23,910 nt of DNA from Firmicutes bacterium UBA5301 (GTDB lineage: Bacteria > Bacillota > UBA5301): the NCBI GenBank assembly GCA_002408345.1, contig DHRX01000130.1, positions 1,379 to 25,288 of the forward strand, given 5' to 3'. The position numbers and the translations under genes are program-made. Positions 1 to 7,983 of the stretch are shown one piece after another. The notes beneath the pieces are model-generated. The model saw only the letters and a list, made by a program, of their open reading frames with translations, did no database searches and had not been told where the DNA came from. Within the stretch, counting starts at the first letter, position 1; the number at the start of each line of letters is the position of its first letter.

Positions 1-2380
1 CTTTGACTACCTAATCCCTGTAGAGTTTCAACCGTTTATTGTAGTGGGGGCAAAAGTAACGGTACCTTTTGCTCACCGTCCTGCTCACGGCTATATTATT
101 GAGGTTACCGATCATTCAGAGATTACGCAGCTCAAAGCGATTATTGATTTGGAACCTGAGGAGCTCTGGCTTTACCCTCAACAATTAAAACTAGCCCAAT
201 GGATGGCTGATTATTACCTAACCCCATTACCTTTAATACTTGATACCATGGTACCAGCCGGGTTTCAAGGTTCATACCGACTTTATTATTTTTTAGCTGA
301 ACCGAGCTTAACGGCAGATAATCTTACCCCTGACAGCCGTCGGGTTCTTAAGCTCTTGAGCCAAAAAGCCAAACCGGTTTCACGCCAGGAATTGCTAGCT
401 GCTTTTGGGTCAAAGATAATTGCTAATTTAAATGAACTAACTACGGCTGGGTATATAGTAAAACAACATCGTCTTTCCCAGAGAACAGCTAAAAGTAAAC
501 AAGTCAAGGCTTACCGGTTGGCTCAAAGCGAAGCAGGTTTGCTTAATTTGACCCCAACCCAACAAAAAGTAGTTGCATTTTTACAGGAATTCGATGCTCC
601 TACCCCCTACCGGGAAATTTACCAAGCTACTGGAGTTAGTCGTAGTGTGGTTAACACTCTAGTAGAAAAGGGGGTTCTCTATACAGAAGAACTTATTGTA
701 GCCCGACGTCCCCTAGAGAGCAAAAGCCAGCGGAGTACTAATGTCTGGGAATTGTCGCCAGATCAAACTAAAGTTATTGCAGCTATTAAAGCTGATTTAG
801 ACCAAAGACAATTTAAGGAACACTTGATTTACGGTATTACCGGCAGCGGTAAGACAGAAATCTATAAACAGGCGGTAGGTAAATGCTTGCAATTTGGTCG
901 CTCTGCTCTAGTTTTAGTTCCGGAAATCTCCTTGACCCCACAAATGGCAGCCGAATTTTGTCAGGCCTTTGGTGATCAAGTAGCAATTTTACATAGCCGT
1001 TTAAGTACCGGTGAACGTTTTGACGAGTGGAATCGGGTCCGACAAGGTCAAGCAAAAGTCGTTCTAGGTGCCCGATCAGCTATTTTTGCACCGTTGCAAC
1101 ATCTAGGGTTAATAGTTGTTGATGAAGAACATGAAAGTAGCTATAAACAAGGGGAAACCCCTTATTACCATGGGGTGAAAGTAGCTGAAGCCCTTGCTAA
1201 ACAAGAACAGGCGGTACTTGTTCTTGGTAGTGCTACCCCAGACTTAGGGTCTTACCGGCGGGCTTTATCCGGGAAGATGGTTTTGCATCACTTGCCCCAA
1301 CGAGTAGGTGGAGGAGTTCTACCCAAGGTTAAAGTCTGTGATATGCGTGTAGAACTCAAAACTGGCAACCGTTCTATTTTTAGCCGTGATCTTCAACAGG
1401 CTTTGTCTAGAGTTTTGGCCCAGAAAGAACAAGCAATCCTTTTTTTAAATCGTCGTGGATACGCTTCTTTTGTTCTTTGCCGTTCCTGTGGTCATGTTAT
1501 TAAGTGCCAAAATTGTCAGGTGTCTTTAACGGTGCATAAAGCTAGGCCCCGGTTAAGCTGCCATTATTGTGGCTGGGAGTCGCCTTTACCAGAAACTTGC
1601 CCAGCTTGCCAAAGCTCTTATATCCGGGATTTTGGTATTGGAACTCAGCGGGTGGAACAAGAAGTTCAGCGCCATTTTCCCCAGGCTAGAGTGGCCCGTT
1701 TGGACAGTGATACTACTGTGCGGAAGGGGGCTACTTCAAAAATCTTGGCAGCTTTTCGCCAAGGCAATTTGGATCTGTTAGTCGGTACCCAAATGGTGGC
1801 GAAGGGTTTGGATTTTCCTAATGTTACCGTTGTCGGTGTAATTGCGGCAGATATTTCATTAAATCTACCGGACTTTCGTAGTGCTGAACGTACTTTTCAG
1901 TTGGTTAGCCAGGTATCTGGTCGGGCAGGGCGAGGACGCAAACCAGGGTCAGTAATTATTCAAACCTATAATCCGGACCATTACAGTATTCAGGCGGCGG
2001 CAAATCATGATTATTTTGCTTTTGCCCAAGCTGAGCTGGCTTTTCGGGAAAGCTTGAACTACCCGCCCTTCTATGATATGGTACTGATAGTTATAAGTAG
2101 TACTGTTGAGAAAGAGGCGTTACAGGCCGGTAAAGATTTAGAAGAACGTCTTAGAGCAGCTCTTTCTAAAGAGTGCTTAATTTCTCCGATCCATCCAGCG
2201 CCTTTAGCGAAGTTACGTAATCGGTTTCGGTTTCAAATTGGGCTTCGTTGGCCAGTAGGTCGTTTTACAGTACGAGAGGCTGACAAAAAGATTGTTTATG
2301 ATCTTTGTTCAGCATTACCTACTACCAAGACCGCTGATATTAGAGTAAATATTGATGTAGACCCTGTTTCCTTACTTTAA
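1..2380 (+). CDS. priA: Primosomal replication restart helicase PriA (5' end outside window)
   Basis: PriA recognises stalled forks and recombination intermediates, unwinds the lagging-strand arm and starts primosome reassembly. The frame is open to the left edge. The codons before the first in-window start (GTG at 44) read FDYLIP and then a VPF motif, which is the usual PriA N-terminus, so translation begins outside the window and only a short N-terminal piece is missing. Numbering from the GTG at 44, Walker A (GSGKT) ends at residue 271, the DEEH box is at 360-363, and a cysteine-rich zinc-binding insert runs from C479 to about residue 527. Helicase motifs V and VI (GTQMVAKGLDF, QVSGRAGRG) follow. 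The 778 visible residues nearly match the usual 730-810. def follows after 26 bases, as in many Firmicutes. Identification is secure. Confidence 0.97.
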   Translation, partial: FDYLIPVEFQPFIVVGAKVTVPFAHRPAHGYIIEVTDHSEITQLKAIIDLEPEELWLYPQQLKLAQWMADYYLTPLPLILDTMVPAGFQGSYRLYYFLAEPSLTADNLTPDSRRVLKLLSQKAKPVSRQELLAAFGSKIIANLNELTTAGYIVKQHRLSQRTAKSKQVKAYRLAQSEAGLLNLTPTQQKVVAFLQEFDAPTPYREIYQATGVSRSVVNTLVEKGVLYTEELIVARRPLESKSQRSTNVWELSPDQTKVIAAIKADLDQRQFKEHLIYGITGSGKTEIYKQAVGKCLQFGRSALVLVPEISLTPQMAAEFCQAFGDQVAILHSRLSTGERFDEWNRVRQGQAKVVLGARSAIFAPLQHLGLIVVDEEHESSYKQGETPYYHGVKVAEALAKQEQAVLVLGSATPDLGSYRRALSGKMVLHHLPQRVGGGVLPKVKVCDMRVELKTGNRSIFSRDLQQALSRVLAQKEQAILFLNRRGYASFVLCRSCGHVIKCQNCQVSLTVHKARPRLSCHYCGWESPLPETCPACQSSYIRDFGIGTQRVEQEVQRHFPQARVARLDSDTTVRKGATSKILAAFRQGNLDLLVGTQMVAKGLDFPNVTVVGVIAADISLNLPDFRSAERTFQLVSQVSGRAGRGRKPGSVIIQTYNPDHYSIQAAANHDYFAFAQAELAFRESLNYPPFYDMVLIVISSTVEKEALQAGKDLEERLRAALSKECLISPIHPAPLAKLRNRFRFQIGLRWPVGRFTVREADKKIVYDLCSALPTTKTADIRVNIDVDPVSLL

Positions 2381-2406
2381 TTAATTAAATAGAAAGGGAA
2401 TTGCCC

Positions 2407-2895
2407 ATGGCGGTGCTAAACATAGTAAAATTAGGCTCCTCAGTTCTGCGTAAACCAGCTAAAGAAGTTGAGAAAGTTACTAAACGAATTAATAAACTAA
2501 CTAAAGATATGTTAGAAACTATGTACACTAGTGACGGTGTTGGTTTAGCTGGTCCTCAGGTTGGAGTTGGTTTGCGTTTAATTGTTATTGATGTCGGAGA
2601 GGGGCCGCTAATCTTAATTAATCCTAAAATTACAGAGTATAATGGTGATATGACCGATGTTGAAGGATGTCTTAGCCTTCCTGGTGTTCTCGGTTATGTC
2701 CAAAGGCATGCTGAAGTTACGGTTGAAGGTCTTGATGAAAAGGGTCGACCTATTAGGGTTACAGGCACCGACCTTTTAGCTAGGGCTTTACAGCACGAAA
2801 TAGATCATTTAGATGGTGTGCTTTTTATTGATAAAGCTAAAGGGGTTAGCGGATTAGAGGAGCTGCAAGAGGTATCCGGCCATAAGGAGGACTAA
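2407..2895 (+). CDS. def: Peptide deformylase
   Basis: This metalloenzyme removes the N-formyl group from nascent proteins. All three family motifs are present: GVGLAGPQ (44-51), EGCLS with metal ligand C88, and HEIDH with H130, E131 and H134. Motif 1 has Gly where the second Ala of the usual GLAAPQ lies, a conservative change. The ATG at 2407 is preferred over the in-frame TTG at 2401. The purine-rich GAAAGGGA just upstream is correctly spaced for 2407 but too close to 2401, and family proteins begin MAVL/MAIL. The product is 162 residues, a normal length. The stop is two bases before the fmt start, so def and fmt, which act at opposite ends of the formyl cycle, are very likely co-transcribed. 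Confidence 0.96.
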   Translation: MAVLNIVKLGSSVLRKPAKEVEKVTKRINKLTKDMLETMYTSDGVGLAGPQVGVGLRLIVIDVGEGPLILINPKITEYNGDMTDVEGCLSLPGVLGYVQRHAEVTVEGLDEKGRPIRVTGTDLLARALQHEIDHLDGVLFIDKAKGVSGLEELQEVSGHKED

Positions 2896-2897
2896 CA

Positions 2898-3824
2898 TTG
2901 AAATTAGTTTTTATGGGGACCCCGGAATTTGCTGTCCCAACTTTAGCTGCTTTAGCTCAGTCTGAACACGAAGTATTACTGGTAGTGACCCAACCGGATC
3001 GTCCTCAGGGCAGGGGTTATAAACTTCAACCACCACCGGTAAAAAAGCTGGCCCTTGAATTAGGTATACCTATTCTACAGCCCCAAAAGCTTAATGAAAT
3101 CCAAGAAGATTTACAAACGCTGGCTCCAGATGCTATTATTGTAGTAGCTTTTGGTCAAAAAATTCCGAACTGGTTATTGGATTTACCTCGATTGGGCTGT
3201 ATTAATCTACACCCATCCCTGCTGCCCAAATATCGGGGGGCAGCACCGATCCAAGCGGCAATTATAAATGGAGAACAAGTTACAGGTGTTTGTACTATGC
3301 AGCTTGATAAAGGCTGGGATACCGGTCCTGTTCTGCTCTGTCGGGAAGTGGCAATTGACCCTACTGAAACTGCAGGTCAACTTCATGATCGGTTAATGCT
3401 AATCGGAGCAGATTTGGTTCTAGCTACCTTAGCTGGACTAGAGCAAGGAATAGTAGTGCCAACCCCTCAAAATGATTTAGAAGCTAGTTTTGCTCCTAAA
3501 TTATCTAAAGAGGCTGCCCGTATTGATTGGGCTAAATCAAGTAAAGAGATTGCCAACCAAGTTCGGGGCAACAACCCTTGGCCTGTAACCTGGTCTACCT
3601 TACAGGGTGAAACAATTAAAATTTGGCAGGCCCAGGCGTTACCGTTAACATCTTCAGGACATCAACCTGGTGAAGTAGTAGCGATAACACCTGAAGGTAT
3701 AGAGGTTGCTACCGGTTCTGGCAAATTATTAATTTTAGAGTTACAGCGTTCTGGTGGTAAACCTTTGCCATGCAGTGCATTCCTCAATGGCTTTCCAATC
3801 CAAAGCGGAACTATTTTTAATTAA
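2898..3824 (+). CDS. fmt: Methionyl-tRNA formyltransferase
   Basis: The enzyme transfers a formyl group from 10-formyl-tetrahydrofolate to initiator Met-tRNA. The N-terminal formyltransferase fold carries the catalytic triad N103, H105 and D141, equivalent to N106/H108/D144 in E. coli, and the signature SLLPKYRGAAPI (108-119). A C-terminal OB-like tRNA-binding domain follows from about residue 205. The start is a TTG placed seven bases after a full AAGGAGG that lies inside the last codons of def, so translational coupling is likely. At 308 residues it is close to the family norm. The downstream gap of about 36 bases leads to the metalloprotease gene without a visible terminator. Confidence 0.96.
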   Translation: MKLVFMGTPEFAVPTLAALAQSEHEVLLVVTQPDRPQGRGYKLQPPPVKKLALELGIPILQPQKLNEIQEDLQTLAPDAIIVVAFGQKIPNWLLDLPRLGCINLHPSLLPKYRGAAPIQAAIINGEQVTGVCTMQLDKGWDTGPVLLCREVAIDPTETAGQLHDRLMLIGADLVLATLAGLEQGIVVPTPQNDLEASFAPKLSKEAARIDWAKSSKEIANQVRGNNPWPVTWSTLQGETIKIWQAQALPLTSSGHQPGEVVAITPEGIEVATGSGKLLILELQRSGGKPLPCSAFLNGFPIQSGTIFN

Positions 3825-3860
3825 GGGACGTTTTGGCTGTAAATAGGAGGTTGATTTTAG

Positions 3861-4553
3861 ATGTTTTATTGGGATCCGAGTATTATTATTTTAATTCCTG
3901 GTTTAATTTTAGCCTTTTGGGCCCAAGCTAAAGTAAATTCTACTTTTCAGCGTTATCTACGGGTTAATTCCAGGAAAGGATATAGTGGAGCCCAAGTTGC
4001 TCGTGAGCTACTAAAGGCCAATGGGGTCCATGATGTTAGTGTCGAAATGGTATCAGGCCATCTATCTGATCACTATGATCCACGTTCTAAAGTTATTCGG
4101 TTGTCACCTCAGGTCTATCAAGGTACTTCGGTGGCTGCAGTAGGGGTAGCTGCCCACGAAACAGGGCATGCTCTACAGCATAACCAGGAATATTTTCCTT
4201 TGGCTATTCGTAACTCACTAGTTCCGGTGGCAAATTTCGGCTCTAATATGGCTTTTCCTTTATTTTTCATCGGCCTGTTATTTCAGAGCAATTTTGGCTG
4301 GACTTTGATGAATTTAGGTATTTTATTATTTACGGCTGCACTGCTTTTTCAAGTAATGACTTTGCCGGTAGAATTAAACGCTAGTAACCGAGCGGTTACT
4401 ATGTTAACGGGACAGGGGATTCTCGATTTAGGAGAAGAAGGGGCAGCTCGTAAAGTATTGACAGCAGCTGCTTGGACCTATGTTGCCGCTGTAGCTGTGG
4501 CAGCCCTTCAGCTGATACGGTTACTGCTACTTCGTGGTCAACGAGAAGACTAA
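3861..4553 (+). CDS. yugP: Membrane zinc metallopeptidase, YugP family
   Basis: This is a putative integral-membrane zinc protease of the Zn_peptidase_2 (YugP) family. No substrate is firmly known. A hydrophobic segment at about residues 8-22 is followed by a cytoplasmic part containing the family signature SDHYDPRSK (69-77), then the zinc motif HETGH (H99, E100, H103). Hydrophobic spans follow at about 125-143, 150-168 and 205-223. E171, in VELNASNRA, is a plausible third zinc ligand. AGGAGG at 3845-3850 lies ten bases before the ATG. The gene sits between fmt and rsmB, a placement common in Clostridia but absent from B. subtilis. Its stop is two bases from the rsmB ATG. At 230 residues it is full length. 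Confidence 0.9.
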   Translation: MFYWDPSIIILIPGLILAFWAQAKVNSTFQRYLRVNSRKGYSGAQVARELLKANGVHDVSVEMVSGHLSDHYDPRSKVIRLSPQVYQGTSVAAVGVAAHETGHALQHNQEYFPLAIRNSLVPVANFGSNMAFPLFFIGLLFQSNFGWTLMNLGILLFTAALLFQVMTLPVELNASNRAVTMLTGQGILDLGEEGAARKVLTAAAWTYVAAVAVAALQLIRLLLLRGQRED

Positions 4554-4555
4554 TT

Positions 4556-5938
4556 ATGGATAACGGAAAAACAAATCCCCGTTGGTTGGCGGCTCAGATT
4601 CTGAATCAAATTATAGAAAAGGAAGCTTTTGCTGATATAGCCCTGGACAAAACGGTTAGGGAATCCTCCCTTTCCGCATTGAACAGGGCTTTTCTCACTG
4701 AATTAGTTTATGGATCAGTTAAATATTAACGTTTTCTTGATTACTTATTGGGGAAGTTTTCACGTCGTCCAATTCAAAAACTAGAGCCGAATTTACGGCA
4801 TTTCTGCCGATTGGGACTCTTTCAAATCTATTTACTAGAGCATATTCCAGATCCAATTGCTGTTTATGAAACTGTTGAAGCAGCAAAAAGGATGCTACAC
4901 AAAGGTTCTTTGGGCTATTTAAATGGCTTATTAAGATCAGCGGTGCGGCAAAAAGAAAATCTGGACCAACTTCTTCCGCCACCAAGTTCTGCTGACTATA
5001 TCGGAGTTCGTCATTCCCACCCCCAGTGGTTAGTAGACCGGTGGATTACCCACTGGGGGCTAACCGAAACAACAGAGCTATGTGTTGCAAACAATGAAGT
5101 TCCGCCATTAACGTTGCGGACCAATACTTTAAAAGTGAGCAGAGCGGATTTACTGGCTAATCTGGCTAAGGCCGGCTTAGAAGCCGAAGCTGCAGAAATA
5201 ACTAGGGATGGGGTAATTCTACGTCAAGGAACATCTATACCTCAATTAACCCCTTTACTCCAAGGGGAATGTCAGGTTCAGGATCTTGGTTCGATGTTAG
5301 TAGCTGAACTATTAGCCCCTGAACCAGGGGAAAAGGTCTTAGATGTTTGTAGCGCTCCAGGAGGAAAAAGCACTCATTTGGCTCAGTTAATGAAAAATCA
5401 GGGGCAAATTATTGCTGCAGATATTCATAAAAATAGGTTACAGCTAGTAGAAGAGAACGCACAGCGGTTAGGGGTTAATATTATTGAAACAGTAGTTCAA
5501 GATGCTTCACTACTATTTGAACACACCCAATGGCAGCAAATTTTTGACCGAGTGCTAGTTGATGCTCCCTGTACTGGATTAGGTGTCTTAAGACGAAGAG
5601 CAGATGCCCGCTGGCGGAAAAGCCCAGCAGATTTATTGGAGTTGCCGCGATTACAGAAAGCAATTTTGGCTGGTGCTGCTGGGACTGTTCGACCAGGGGG
5701 GGTATTAGTTTATAGTACTTGTTCTATTGATTCAGCAGAAAATCACGAAGTAGTTCAGTGGTTTTTAGAACACTATCCCGGTTGGCAAGTGGAAAGTTAC
5801 CGCGACCAGCTCAACTTACCAGCGGAATATGGTGTTTATTTAGGAACACATGAATTTGCGCGCAGCGAATATTTATATACTTACCCACACCGTGAAGGCA
5901 CAGATGGTTTTTTTGCAGCTAGATTACGACGTAGCTAA
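4556..5938 (+). pseudogene. rsmB: 16S rRNA m5C967 methyltransferase RsmB, interrupted by an in-frame TAA
   Basis: RsmB methylates C967 of 16S rRNA using S-adenosylmethionine. Reading from the ATG at 4556, the first 57 codons match the start of the NusB-like RNA-binding domain and end in YGSVKY. Codon 58 is TAA (4727-4729). The same frame then continues without a shift as RFLDYLLGKFSRRP, exactly what family members show at this point. The methyltransferase domain is intact: SAM loop DVCSAPGGKS, motif IV with the PCTG cysteine (codon 339) and the catalytic STCS cysteine (codon 389). Length across the stop (459 sense codons) is normal. TAA may replace CAA (Gln) by one C-to-T change. The possibilities are a recent nonsense mutation, a sequencing error, readthrough, or internal initiation. 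The TTG at 4748 has no ribosome binding site in front of it. Confidence 0.9.
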
Positions 5939-5971
5939 ATCTAGGGAAAAACTATAATAAATGGAAATTAG

Positions 5972-5999
5972 CAAGGAATTAGTTCAATATCTGTAGAAA
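5972..5999 (+). promoter_or_regulatory. Possible sigma-H promoter of the spo0A homologue
   Basis: CAAGGAATT (5972-5980), a 12-base spacer and GTAGAAA (5993-5999) resemble the Bacillus sigma-H consensus RnAGGAwWW, 11-12 bases, RnnGAAT. One mismatch falls in each element. In B. subtilis spo0A has a sigma-H promoter, so the position makes sense. The implied transcription start lies only a few bases before the ATG at 6010, which is a weakness. It could be chance. Confidence 0.3.
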
Positions 6000-6009
6000 G
6001 CATGACAAG

Positions 6010-6825
6010 ATGATTACTGGGGGGGTGCTTTCAAGGGTGATTCGGGTATTAATAGCGGATAATAATGTCGAACTTTGTGACATCCTAGCCCGCTATTTTG
6101 AGAAGCAGGATGATATTGAAGTATGCGGAATAGCCTATGATGGCGAACAGGCTCTTAATTTGATTAGTGAGAGAGAGCCGGATGTAGTTATTCTTGATAT
6201 CACGATGCCAGTGTTAGATGGTCTAGCGGTATTAGAACGGTTGCCAGGACTTAACCTACCTAAACGCCCGAAAATTATTATTTTAACGGCGTTTGGCCGG
6301 GAGGATTTAGTATTAAAGTTAACCCAGTTAGGTGCGGATTATTATGTGGTTAAACCTTTTGATATGGAGGTTTTAGTTACCAGAATCCGCCAGTTTGCCA
6401 AGGACGATGAAAGTCTATTTACCACTTCGTTAGCGACTGACTTACGTTCACAGCCCAATGAAAAAGCCGACTTAATGACTATGGTTACTGAAATAATCCA
6501 TGGGATGGGTGTACCAGCACATTTTAAAGGTTATAATTACCTACGCGATGCTGTAACGATGGTTTTGGAAGAGGATTTTGTAGCCGGTGGTAATTTAACT
6601 AAAGAACTGTACCCTCGGATTGCGGCTAAATATAGTACCTCTACCGGTGGAGTAGAAGCAGCTATTCGTAACGCAATTCTAACTGCTTGGGAGAACGGTG
6701 ATCCGGAGTATATTTCTAAAATTGTTGGAAAAAGTGCCATATCGACTAAAGGTAAATTTCCTTCTAACTCCTTGATGATCGCAAAGATCGCTGATCAATT
6801 ACGCTTAAAGATGCAAGCCGGTTAA
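6010..6825 (+). CDS. spo0A: Spo0A-family sporulation response regulator, divergent
   Basis: Spo0A is the phosphorelay-controlled master regulator of sporulation entry. The receiver domain (about 9-125) keeps the phospho-acceptor D63 (DITMP), T93 and K115 (VKPFD). However, the second residue of the acidic pair is Asn (D17-N18 instead of Asp-Asp). The C-terminal DNA-binding domain (about 155-271) is unmistakably Spo0A: MGVPAHFKGYNYLR, ELYPRIAAKY, IAKIADQLRL. The recognition helix, nearly invariant SRVERAIRHA in spore formers, reads GGVEAAIRNA (213-222). It therefore lacks the arginines matching B. subtilis R211 and R214, while keeping E213 and R217 equivalents. Length 271 matches the family (267). 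The gene usually lies beside spoIVB; here it follows rsmB. The start is uncertain: the ATG at 6010 has only a weak ribosome binding site, and GTG codons at 6025 and 6037 are alternatives. Confidence 0.9.
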   Translation: MITGGVLSRVIRVLIADNNVELCDILARYFEKQDDIEVCGIAYDGEQALNLISEREPDVVILDITMPVLDGLAVLERLPGLNLPKRPKIIILTAFGREDLVLKLTQLGADYYVVKPFDMEVLVTRIRQFAKDDESLFTTSLATDLRSQPNEKADLMTMVTEIIHGMGVPAHFKGYNYLRDAVTMVLEEDFVAGGNLTKELYPRIAAKYSTSTGGVEAAIRNAILTAWENGDPEYISKIVGKSAISTKGKFPSNSLMIAKIADQLRLKMQAG

Positions 6826-6845
6826 ATGATCAAGCTTATTACACT

Positions 6846-6881
6846 AAAAAGCCACGGTTGCAGTTAAACCGTGGCTTTTTT
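6846..6881. terminator. Bidirectional intrinsic terminator between spo0A and tRNA-Pro
   Basis: A perfect 14-bp stem (6846-6859 with 6867-6880) has a 7-base loop, an A-run on the left and a T-run on the right. The hairpin is therefore followed by a U tract on both strands. It can end spo0A transcription on the plus strand and tRNA-Pro transcription on the minus strand. Confidence 0.92.
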
Positions 6882-6892
6882 GTATACTTTAT

Positions 6893-6969
6893 TGGTCGGG
6901 GCGACACGATTTGAACGTGCGGCCTTTCGGTCCCGAACCGAACGCTCTACCAAACTGAGCTACGCCCCG
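6893..6969 (-). tRNA. tRNA-Pro (anticodon CGG)
   Basis: The minus strand folds into a complete cloverleaf of 77 bases including an encoded CCA (complement of 6893-6895). The acceptor stem CGGGGCG/CGCCCCG, the D arm with GCTC/GAGC, the anticodon stem TTCGG/CCGAA, and the T arm with GCACG/CGTGT around TTCAAAT are all present. The seven-base anticodon loop TTCGGGA puts CGG at positions 34-36, reading the proline codon CCG, with G37 as usual in tRNA-Pro. It is a single tRNA, convergent with spo0A and sharing its terminator. Confidence 0.96.
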
Positions 6970-6978
6970 ATGACAACA

Positions 6979-7008
6979 ATTATAACTTGTTTTTTGCAGT
7001 TTTGTCAA
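6979..7008 (-). promoter_or_regulatory. Sigma-A promoter of tRNA-Pro
   Basis: On the minus strand there is a perfect -35 TTGACA (complement of 7003-7008), an 18-base spacer and a perfect -10 TATAAT (complement of 6979-6984). The predicted start, near 6972, lies a few bases before the mature tRNA 5' end at 6969, so the leader is very short. Confidence 0.8.
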
Positions 7009-7022
7009 AGATAATTTATAGT
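6994..7022 (+). promoter_or_regulatory. Possible trxB promoter
   Basis: TTGCAG (6994-6999), a 17-base spacer and TATAGT (7017-7022) lie just upstream of trxB and overlap the opposing tRNA promoter. The -35 is weak (3 of 6) and the -10 better (5 of 6). The start would fall near 7029, leaving a short leader before AAGGAGGGG. trxB needs a promoter after the terminator, so one must lie here, but this particular assignment is tentative. Confidence 0.35.
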
Positions 7023-7045
7023 GAAATCCTAAGGAGGGGTAAATA

Positions 7046-7978
7046 ATGCCGATAATAAACTCAGCGGATATTTTAGTAATTGGTGCTGGACCAGCTGGTT
7101 ATACCGCTGGACTCTACGGGAGTAGGGCCGGCCGTCAAACTATATTGTTGGATAAAGGTATCGGGGGTGGCCAGTTAGCAACGACTTTTCGCATTGAAAA
7201 CTATCCAGGAGTATCTGGAGGGATTAGTGGTTTTGAGCTAGCCGAAACTATGAAAGAGCAAGCCCTACACTTTGGAGCTCAAGTTGATCAGACAGAAGTA
7301 TTAAGTCTTCGTAAAGAGCAGGAGTTATTTCAAGTAGAAACAACGAATGGAACTTACCAGGCTCAGACGATTATTTTGGCTACCGGAGCTTCTCCTCGTA
7401 AACTAAAGGTTCCCGGTGAGGAAGGCCTTATTGGCAAAGGGATTTCCTTTTGTGCCACTTGTGACGGTGCTTTTTTTCGGGATAAAAAAGTCGCTATAGT
7501 TGGCGGTGGAAATTCTGCGGTAGAGGAGGCTCTATTTCTAACCAGATTTGCTGCAGAAGTTGCTATTATTCATCGTCGTGATGAACTGCGGGCCGATAAA
7601 ATTATTCAGGAAGAAGCTTTAGCTAATCCTAAAATTTCATTTCACTATAATTATGTTGTTACTCAGGTAATGGGGGATAATAAAGTTTCTGGTTTAATGC
7701 TACAATCTACAGTGGATCAGAGTGAAAAGTACTTACCGATAGACGGAGTTTTTGTTTATATCGGTAACATACCTAATAGCCAAATAGTAAAAGGCTTAGT
7801 TAATATGGATGAAAAAGGATTTATTATTACAGGAGAAGATTTAATGACTTCCTTACCCGGACTTTTTGCAGCCGGCGATATACGTCAAAAAGCTTTACGG
7901 CAGGTTATAACCGCTTGCGCAGATGGAGCTACCGCTGCGACCGCTGCTGATCTATACCTTTCACGGAAAGGTGTTTGA
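7046..7978 (+). CDS. trxB: Thioredoxin-disulfide reductase
   Basis: This flavoenzyme reduces thioredoxin with NADPH. The N-terminal FAD loop GAGPAGYTAGLYG lies near residues 12-24, the redox-active pair CATC is C136/C139, and the NADPH-binding GGGNSAVEEA follows at about 152-161. The C-terminal FAD contact reads AAGDIR. The 310 residues match the low-molecular-weight TrxB type. AAGGAGGGG (7031-7039) precedes the ATG at a good distance. No thioredoxin gene is adjacent. trxB lies between tRNA-Pro and rlmN, where B. subtilis has no gene, so its place in this cluster is unusual. It could be a paralogue with another partner, but all catalytic features are standard. Confidence 0.95.
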   Translation: MPIINSADILVIGAGPAGYTAGLYGSRAGRQTILLDKGIGGGQLATTFRIENYPGVSGGISGFELAETMKEQALHFGAQVDQTEVLSLRKEQELFQVETTNGTYQAQTIILATGASPRKLKVPGEEGLIGKGISFCATCDGAFFRDKKVAIVGGGNSAVEEALFLTRFAAEVAIIHRRDELRADKIIQEEALANPKISFHYNYVVTQVMGDNKVSGLMLQSTVDQSEKYLPIDGVFVYIGNIPNSQIVKGLVNMDEKGFIITGEDLMTSLPGLFAAGDIRQKALRQVITACADGATAATAADLYLSRKGV

Positions 7979-7983
7979 TTTAA

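Noticed and set aside
44..46. GTG at 44 as the true priA start
   Set aside because: The upstream codons in the same frame encode the conserved FDYLIP N-terminus, so the gene begins outside the window.
4727..4729. Stop-codon reassignment (TAA read as Gln) as the cause of the broken rsmB
   Set aside because: Many other genes in the window, such as priA, def, fmt and pgsA, end correctly at TAA, and no other internal TAA is seen.
4719..4985. Minus-strand open frame opposite rsmB
   Set aside because: It lies wholly over the conserved rsmB reading frame, has no family features and no ribosome binding site worth noting.
5953..5958. TATAAT box before spo0A as a sigma-A promoter
   Set aside because: No acceptable -35 lies 16-19 bases upstream; it may be real but cannot be supported.
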